From contig BJKQ01000012.1 in the NCBI GenBank assembly GCA_006538405.1, forward strand, positions 35,001 to 99,000: 64,000 bases of DNA, given 5' to 3'. The notes under the pieces are model-generated. The model was not told where the DNA came from. It was given only the letters and a program-made list of their open reading frames with translations, and searched no databases. Positions 60,477-64,000 of this stretch are shown here, one piece after another (positions within the stretch are counted from its first letter, which is position 1; the number at the start of each line of letters is the position of its first letter). The stretch comes from Hansfordia pulvinata. Lineage: Eukaryota > Ascomycota > Sordariomycetes > Xylariales. The position numbers and the translations under genes were made by a program.

Positions 60477-60713
60477 TTCTTACTTATATTCTTAAATATG
60501 CTTAATATATCCTTGTTTTTTATATTCCCCGAATATGTTTAATATATTTATAAGCAACATATTTATATTAAGTCACGTGACCACGTCCCGCGCACTTATA
60601 ATTCCTTACGTATATGATTGGTTTAACGTTATCCTATGCGACTATTACTTTATCAGCTTACCGCTTACATTAATGTGGTCCGTCCCGCCGGCTTGATAAT
60701 CGGGTTCGTAATA
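60477..60713 (-). repeat. Solo LTR H, right part
   Basis: It aligns with the second half of the reversed A LTR: TATATGATTGGTTTAACG, GTCCGTCCCGCCGGCTTGAT and CGGGTTCGTAATA. It completes the LTR begun at 8130, and the flanking TTATC (60714-60718) pairs with 8125-8129. Confidence 0.8.
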
Positions 60714-60718
60714 TTATC

Positions 60719-61249
60719 TTATAAACTTTTCTTATTAATCCTTACTTTTAATATCGTACCTTTAATTCACCGTTATTATTATTATTATTAAGTATTATTA
60801 AATATTATACGATAACTTACTCGATACGAAATAACACGTATATTATAATTAACGCTTATAATTAAAATAAAAATAAAAGTTATATCCGTGCCGCTTATAT
60901 TATATATTATATAATAAGTATTAAATATTATAAAAAAGATAATTTAAAATAAAAGGATTTTATTAAACCGGATTTTAAGTAAACTTAACTTATATATTTA
61001 ATATTTAACTTTTTAATATAAGGTTTAAATTACACATATTTTATTTAACGTATAAAGAAGTATATAATAGTTTATTAAAATAATAAATTAAAATGAATAA
61101 AATAAATAAAAGGAATTAAAAAAAGTATTTCACCGCGATAACGGCCGGTAAGCCGTTTTAAATAAATCTTTTCTTTTTATCGCAAATCTTATTCATAAAC
61201 TTAATTATTTTAAATTCACTTTTATTATTATTTTAAGTTAACCGTGATA
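60719..61249 (+). repeat. Solo LTR E', right part
   Basis: It matches the downstream two thirds of the E LTRs: TTAATCCTTACTTTTAATAT, the ATATTATATAATAAGTATTA region, AAACCGGATTTTAAGTAAAC and the GTTAACCGTGATA end. It completes the copy begun at 7872. The flank ATAAA (61250-61254) pairs with GTAAA (7867-7871). Confidence 0.75.
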
Positions 61250-61526
61250 ATAAAAAAAGGGCTTTTTAAAAGTATTTTTTTTTAAAAAAAAACAGTTAAG
61301 TACCCGTTATTAATTAAATAAACCTTACCCGAAAATCGGTGAACGAATTATTTAAACCTTTTATTAATTTATAATCTTATATTATTAATATCGGTTTTAA
61401 TAAACTTTAAAGACGATCTCGATTGAATAATTCTCTTAAAAAGGCTTATAATTTAAATACTATATGGTGATACACTTGTATTACGTGGTGCGAATTAAGT
61501 ACTATTTCCTATTTACGACTTAACGG

Positions 61527-61550
61527 TCGTGGGAGAGCAAAGTCCCACGA
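61527..61550. other. 8-bp perfect hairpin
   Basis: TCGTGGGA (61527-61534) and TCCCACGA (61543-61550) are perfect inverted repeats around the loop GAGCAAAG. The hairpin sits in the less mutated patch. Function is unknown. Confidence 0.5.
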
Positions 61551-61609
61551 GGCACCGGTCGATCGATGGTCAAACCTTATCCTCGCCACGGAGTGTTAAC
61601 GATTATGAA

Positions 61610-61642
61610 CAGCTGCTCACACCTTATTAAAGGTGTGACAGC
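61610..61642. other. 9-bp hairpin with extended bulged stem
   Basis: TCACACCTT (61617-61625) pairs with AAGGTGTGA (61630-61638) around the loop ATTA. The outer GCTG and CAGC extend the pairing across a single bulged C. It has a terminator-like shape, but no gene next to it supports that role. Confidence 0.5.
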
Positions 61643-62283
61643 CTTCCTCTTTTATAAAAATAAGGATAATTATAATTAATTAATATATAAGGGACAGACC
61701 TTTTTACGTTACCGATCTACTTATATATATCACTTTAAGCTTAATTTCTATTAAGTACGACTTTATTATTTATATTACCTTAAATATAATTTATTAAACT
61801 TATCTTTTTAAAAGTGTTAAAATTGTTTTATCTTTAATATTTTTAAAAAAAAAATAAACCTTATTCTTTAAGCTTTTAATAAAAGAAGAGCTTTAACTTT
61901 TTATAATTAAAATCTTATACTTTAACGTAATATAATTTAATACGTTTATATTATTTAAGCGTTTATTTAAATATAATAATATTATAAAGACCCTTAAAAA
62001 ATATTAAGTTTTAACGAGCTTATCCGGTTTATATATATATTACGCTAAGGTAAGGACAGTGTATTATTAATACCATTATTAAAGCACTCCCGCGCGCATT
62101 GATAAGTACAGCTCTCTTTTCTATAGCCTTAAAATAAAGAAACCCAGGACCCCCCCCTCTTTTGAAAATTCTATATCCTCACGGAACGCATGTGCTTAAT
62201 CAGCTGGACCTAGCCTCACCTTGTATTATGATCAAGTATAAACTGTGAACCTCCTTTACTTAACCTTAAAATCTGAAAGCAGG

Positions 62284-62819
62284 TGTTACGAACCCGATTA
62301 CTAGGCCGGCAGGTCAGGCCACACTAATGTAAGCAAGAGACCTATAGACTAATGGTCGCGTAAGACGACGTTAAACTAATTATATATATAAGAAAAGGTA
62401 TAAATATAAGAAAAGATCACGTGATTAAGATCACCGTTAAGATAATAAGCAGTTCGCACGCTTATTACGATTATTATAATTAAAGTTACGCTCACGAGGA
62501 AGGTCGTGAGTAAGATAAAGATCACTTTAAGGAACGTGATCCGGTAAACGGTATTAATAAAGGGATAAAGGATATATAAGGATAAAAGGTTTCTTATATA
62601 TTTAATTATTCATTACCTTAATGATTAATTTAAGCATTTAAGTTATTCTTAAATAAGAGTAATCTCTTAATAATAGTCTACCACTTATTCAGTACTTCAG
62701 TTACCCATTATTAATCAATTGCTTAATGTTTACCGATAAACGACCTTTTAAGTGTTCTTTAAAACATAAACCCTTAAACCAACTCTGAATTTTTCTTAAG
62801 AAGAATCCAGGTCGTTATA
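62284..62819 (+). repeat. Solo LTR of the A/B family, plus orientation
   Basis: It is 536 bp, from TGTTACGAACCCGATTACTAGG to GGTCGTTATA. The flanks GCAGG (62279-62283) and ACAGG (62820-62824) form a 5-bp duplication with one G-to-A change. No internal region is attached. Confidence 0.9.
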
Positions 62820-62824
62820 ACAGG

Positions 62825-63339
62825 CTCGATCGAGCTAACCCCCTCTTAATTAAGCCGAGTTAATTAATTAAGTTAAATCACTTAATTAAGTTAAGTCACG
62901 TGATTAACGCCACTTGATTAAGTTAAAGATTAAAAAAGTTAATTAAAATTATCTTTATAAGTAAATATAAGAGATTTATAAAAAGAAAACGTACATTTTA
63001 TTTAAAAAGTAAGAAAAAGTACGCTCGGGATTTATATATATAAAGAAAAAATATAAATAATAATTAAACTTTTTAAAAAAAAGTAAAGTAATAATTAATA
63101 ATAATATTAAAAACTATAATATAAATTTAATTATTAAATAAATTATTTAAAGCTTTAAATATAAAATAATGTTTTCTTTATAATTATAATTTATAATCGA
63201 AATTATTTAAAATAAATAATATAAAGTATATTTAAAGCTGTATTAAAAATAAATCTTTAATAATAAATTATAATTATTAATTATTTTAAGTAAAAACATT
63301 TTATTACGAATAGTATCACGGTTATATTAATATTAAGTT
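62825..63339. other. AT-rich DNA, nothing recognised
   Basis: The first 100 bases hold TTAATTAAG-type palindromic runs and a CACGTG. The rest is almost pure A/T. No gene or defined repeat is supported. Confidence 0.5.
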
Positions 63340-63636
63340 AAAGCAGGCTTATCGTTTAAATATACTTATTTTAAGGATAAAATTAAGAGTTTATAAGGAT
63401 AAATAAAAGTAAAACGCGCTCTTTATATAAGTAAATTATAAATATTATGCCCTTTTCTTTATATAAAAATTTATATTTAAGTTCTTATATATTTACTTAT
63501 AATATATATAACTCTTTTAAATCTTATTTTAAGCGTTAAATTATTATTTTATATTAATTTCCTTTTATTTAAACGGATTCTTATTAAAAAGCTGAGCCTC
63601 TTATTAAGAATTACACGTTTTATAAAGGAAGCCTTT
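63340..63636 (+). repeat. Unclassified dispersed repeat R, copy 4 (interrupted)
   Basis: It aligns with copies 1-3 from GCAGGCTTATCGTTTAAATA through GAGTTTATAAGGATAAATAA, AAAACGCGCTC and TTTAAACGGATTCTTATT. It is cut at 63637 by the LTR of element F, so its downstream part probably continues beyond the window. Confidence 0.65.
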
Positions 63637-64000
63637 TATTATAAACTTAGTCTTTTAGCTTAATCTCATAGTATATAATTACGGCAGCTCGCAGGCCTTA
63701 ACGTCTTCCTTTCTTCTTCCTCCTTTAAAGAGAATATTACCATATCGACGCACTCACGCGGGCATCGTTAATGGTTAATTTATAATATATATTCTCCTTT
63801 AATAAACACCGGTAAAACAATAATATAAGCCGTAACACCGCCAATAAGATAATAACACGAGTCGTAACATTATTAATAAGGCGATAATATAAGCCGTTAT
63901 CTTTTAAATATATAAGATATTAAATATTAATTCACCTCCTTTTTAAACCGAAACGGTAACGATAAAGGGCTTAAATCTTTAATAATAACTTTAAGACTTA
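63637..64000 (+). mobile_element. Element F: 5' end of another C-type Gypsy retrotransposon, cut by the window edge
   Basis: The first 151 bases (63637-63787) are the reverse complement of the C LTR, and 63788-64000 is the reverse complement of about 21,840-22,051, the region just inside the C 5' LTR. F is therefore the same family in the opposite orientation, with pol expected on the plus strand beyond the window. The second LTR and the duplication (CCTTT precedes it at 63632-63636) are not visible. Confidence 0.8.

Larger units (their letters stand above)
61255..62278. other. Mixed AT-rich and less mutated DNA, no gene recognised
   Basis: Most of this kilobase is AT-rich, but about 61,460-61,650 and 62,060-62,280 keep normal composition with CpA/TpG steps, unlike the transposon stack. 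I see no open frame of note, LTR end or tandem repeat. The two better-preserved patches may be host DNA or single-copy sequence between elements. Confidence 0.5.

Overview
The window is a stretch of nuclear DNA from a filamentous ascomycete (Pezizomycotina-type) whose genome has been through repeat-induced point mutation (RIP). I see no intact host gene. From about 2.1 kb to the end the DNA is very AT-rich, poor in CpA/TpG and rich in TpA. Every retrotransposon frame is full of TAA/TAG stops where CAA/CAG or TGG would be expected, and target-site copies differ from each other by C-to-T or G-to-A changes. This pattern, with chromodomain Ty3/Gypsy elements, points to a heterochromatic AT isochore (centromeric, subtelomeric or intercalary). 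I cannot name the species.

Layout. 1-2100: a GC-rich island carrying dispersed CCTACCCGG ... CTACAGGGTAGG motifs and a large imperfect hairpin. 2101-7866: a RIP-damaged mosaic of solo LTRs (a 151-bp family and a 324-bp family), three copies of an unclassified repeat R, and an 11-bp tandem array. 7867-61254: one nested stack of LTR retrotransposons, resolved by matching LTRs and 5-bp target-site duplications (TSDs). The order is: solo LTR E' (7872-8129 + 60719-61249), split by solo LTR H (8130-8427 + 60477-60713), split by full element E (8428-60471). E was in turn hit by G (8755-25558), D (26541-45272), B (46538-54415) and a 324-bp solo LTR (59697-60020). G was hit by C (14336-22202) and a solo LTR (24531-25067). 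D was hit by A (34163-42138). 61255-64000: a less mutated island with two hairpins, a solo LTR, a fourth copy of R, and the 5' end of another C-type element running off the window.

The elements are Ty3/Gypsy retrotransposons. Reverse transcriptase and integrase remnants are seen in all six, RNase H, a GPF/chromodomain or a CCHC knuckle only in some. A and B are two copies of one family in opposite orientation. C, G and the terminal F are related elements with LTRs of about 151-153 bp. D and E are separate families. None can encode a working protein now.

The most unusual content lies between pol and the 3' LTR. C and G each have a long frame antisense to pol (14938-16140 and 9490-11340), and in C it is bracketed by copies of a 66-bp tandem unit. 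D has a sense third frame of about 2 kb ending in a short repeated motif. I recognise none of these three proteins. They are the best candidates for undescribed biology in the window.
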